From Anabaena sp. 54 (GTDB taxonomy: Bacteria; Cyanobacteriota; Cyanobacteriia; Cyanobacteriales; Nostocaceae), in NCBI GenBank assembly GCA_900299285.1, contig OMJF01000169.1, positions 1-34,458 on the forward strand: a stretch of 34,458 nt of DNA, written 5' to 3'. Positions 33,929 to 34,458 of this stretch are shown here, one piece after another. The first letter of the stretch is position 1. The number at the start of each line of letters is the position of its first letter. The position numbers and the translations under genes were made by a program. A model generated the notes under the pieces. The model saw only the letters and a program-made list of their open reading frames with translations, ran no database searches and was not told where the DNA came from.

Positions 33929-33962
33929 GTAGAGACGTTCCATGGAACATCTCTACTTTTTC
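33929..33962 (+). terminator. Terminator after ftsH
   Basis: GTAGAGA-C-GTTCC (33929-33941) pairs with GGAAC-A-TCTCTAC (33944-33956), with one C-A mismatch, and is followed by TTTTTCC. The hairpin is a common cyanobacterial repeat (GTAGAGACGTT...). It also lies downstream of the convergent gene at 33979. Confidence 0.72.
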
Positions 33963-33978
33963 CTGATTAAGAAAAACA

Positions 33979-34458
33979 TCAAAAAGATTGTTCCAGAACT
34001 TTTTTAAATGGTGGTTTAACATTGTAATTAGCAGGAATTTTATCTCCTACTATTACCTCAATAACTGTATATGCAAGATCGTGAAAAAATGATCTACAAG
34101 ATCCGAATTCTCCAAATGTACCCCATTTAAAAGAAATTTCACCAGAACCAAATATTGAACTAATTCCTGGTTCTTGCAGCTTCAATTTTGCACCATTAAA
34201 AACACTATCTGCATATTCTTCTGGTATCCCAACTCTCACCACATCCAATGATAATGCAAGGGAAGAATTAACTTCTCTTTCCACTTCAGTGGAAACCGCT
34301 ACTTTCAAGACTAATTTACCCGAATCATTTGGCTCAAATGTAGCCCCCAAGCAGCCATATAAAAACCTAGCTCCTAGAGGTGCTAATATCTCTATCATTA
34401 CTTCTTTTTTAGAGAATAAACCAATCTTTGCATTTTCCAGAATGACTTCTATCTTTTC
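33979..34458 (-). CDS. Hypothetical protein, 5' end cut by the window edge
   Basis: At least 159 codons are open from the right edge of the window to the stop at 33979. An internal ATG at 34398 would give 139 aa, but the 20 codons before it are open, contain no stop, and read as normal protein (KIEVILENAKIGLF), so the true start is probably outside the window. I do not recognise a family. The readable part has a GARFLYGCLGATFEPNDSGK segment and alternating hydrophobic stretches that suggest a beta-rich soluble fold. It is convergent with ftsH. Confidence 0.6.
   Translation of the reverse strand, partial: EKIEVILENAKIGLFSKKEVMIEILAPLGARFLYGCLGATFEPNDSGKLVLKVAVSTEVEREVNSSLALSLDVVRVGIPEEYADSVFNGAKLKLQEPGISSIFGSGEISFKWGTFGEFGSCRSFFHDLAYTVIEVIVGDKIPANYNVKPPFKKVLEQSF

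Noticed and set aside
1..34458. CRISPR array
   Set aside because: No set of regularly spaced direct repeats with unique spacers was seen; the repeats present are palindromic and dispersed or short tandem units.

Overview
The window is chromosomal DNA of a filamentous, heterocyst-forming cyanobacterium (order Nostocales). Three things point there: many HIP1 octamers (GCGATCGC), a HetP-type heterocyst protein with a HetR-box-like palindrome upstream, and a cyanobacterial gene set (divergent PerR and type II peroxiredoxin, MenH, HtrA and FtsH proteases, a CNMP/C39 exporter). The DNA is AT-rich and its gene gaps are packed with small palindromic elements typical of Nostocales genomes. Species cannot be assigned from sequence reading alone.

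Positions 1-8.7 kb are mostly housekeeping. There is a nested repeat (189-376), a small two-helix membrane protein, glycine decarboxylase gcvP (with a low-complexity repeat inserted in frame), the tRNA hydroxylase trhO, a degenerate tRNA-Ala remnant, a DUF938 methyltransferase, and a PlsC-like acyltransferase. A perR regulator lies divergent from a type II peroxiredoxin gene, and a near-perfect operator palindrome sits on the -10 element of the peroxiredoxin promoter.

Positions 8.8-19.95 kb form the most interesting region: a candidate ribosomally made, post-translationally modified peptide (RiPP) locus built as two converging units. The + strand unit has three leader peptides with Gly-Gly sites, then an APH-fold kinase and a HopA1-like protein. 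That enzyme pair corresponds to the split Ser/Thr dehydratase of class V lanthipeptides and thioamitides. The - strand unit runs HTH protein, cyclic-nucleotide-domain/C39-peptidase ABC exporter, HlyD adaptor, three more precursor peptides, and a PpiC-type prolyl isomerase. All six precursors lack cysteine, so classical lanthionines cannot form in them, and no cyclase gene is present. The simplest proposal is a secreted peptide family carrying dehydroamino acids or other cysteine-independent crosslinks.

Positions 19.95-24.0 kb are gene-poor. They hold a hetP-family gene at 20978-21358 and about 2.4 kb of apparently non-coding DNA upstream, with a 17-bp palindrome close to the known HetR target about 0.8 kb before the hetP start, plus a 177-bp MITE-like element.

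Positions 24.0-34.46 kb carry a GH116 glucosidase, an HtrA-type protease, an InrS/CsoR-type metal-sensing repressor with a His-rich N terminus, menH, an overlapping pair encoding an enolase-superfamily epimerase and a DUF1611 protein (resembling the DgcA/DgcN N-acetyl-glutamate pair), ftsH, and a gene cut by the right edge of the window.
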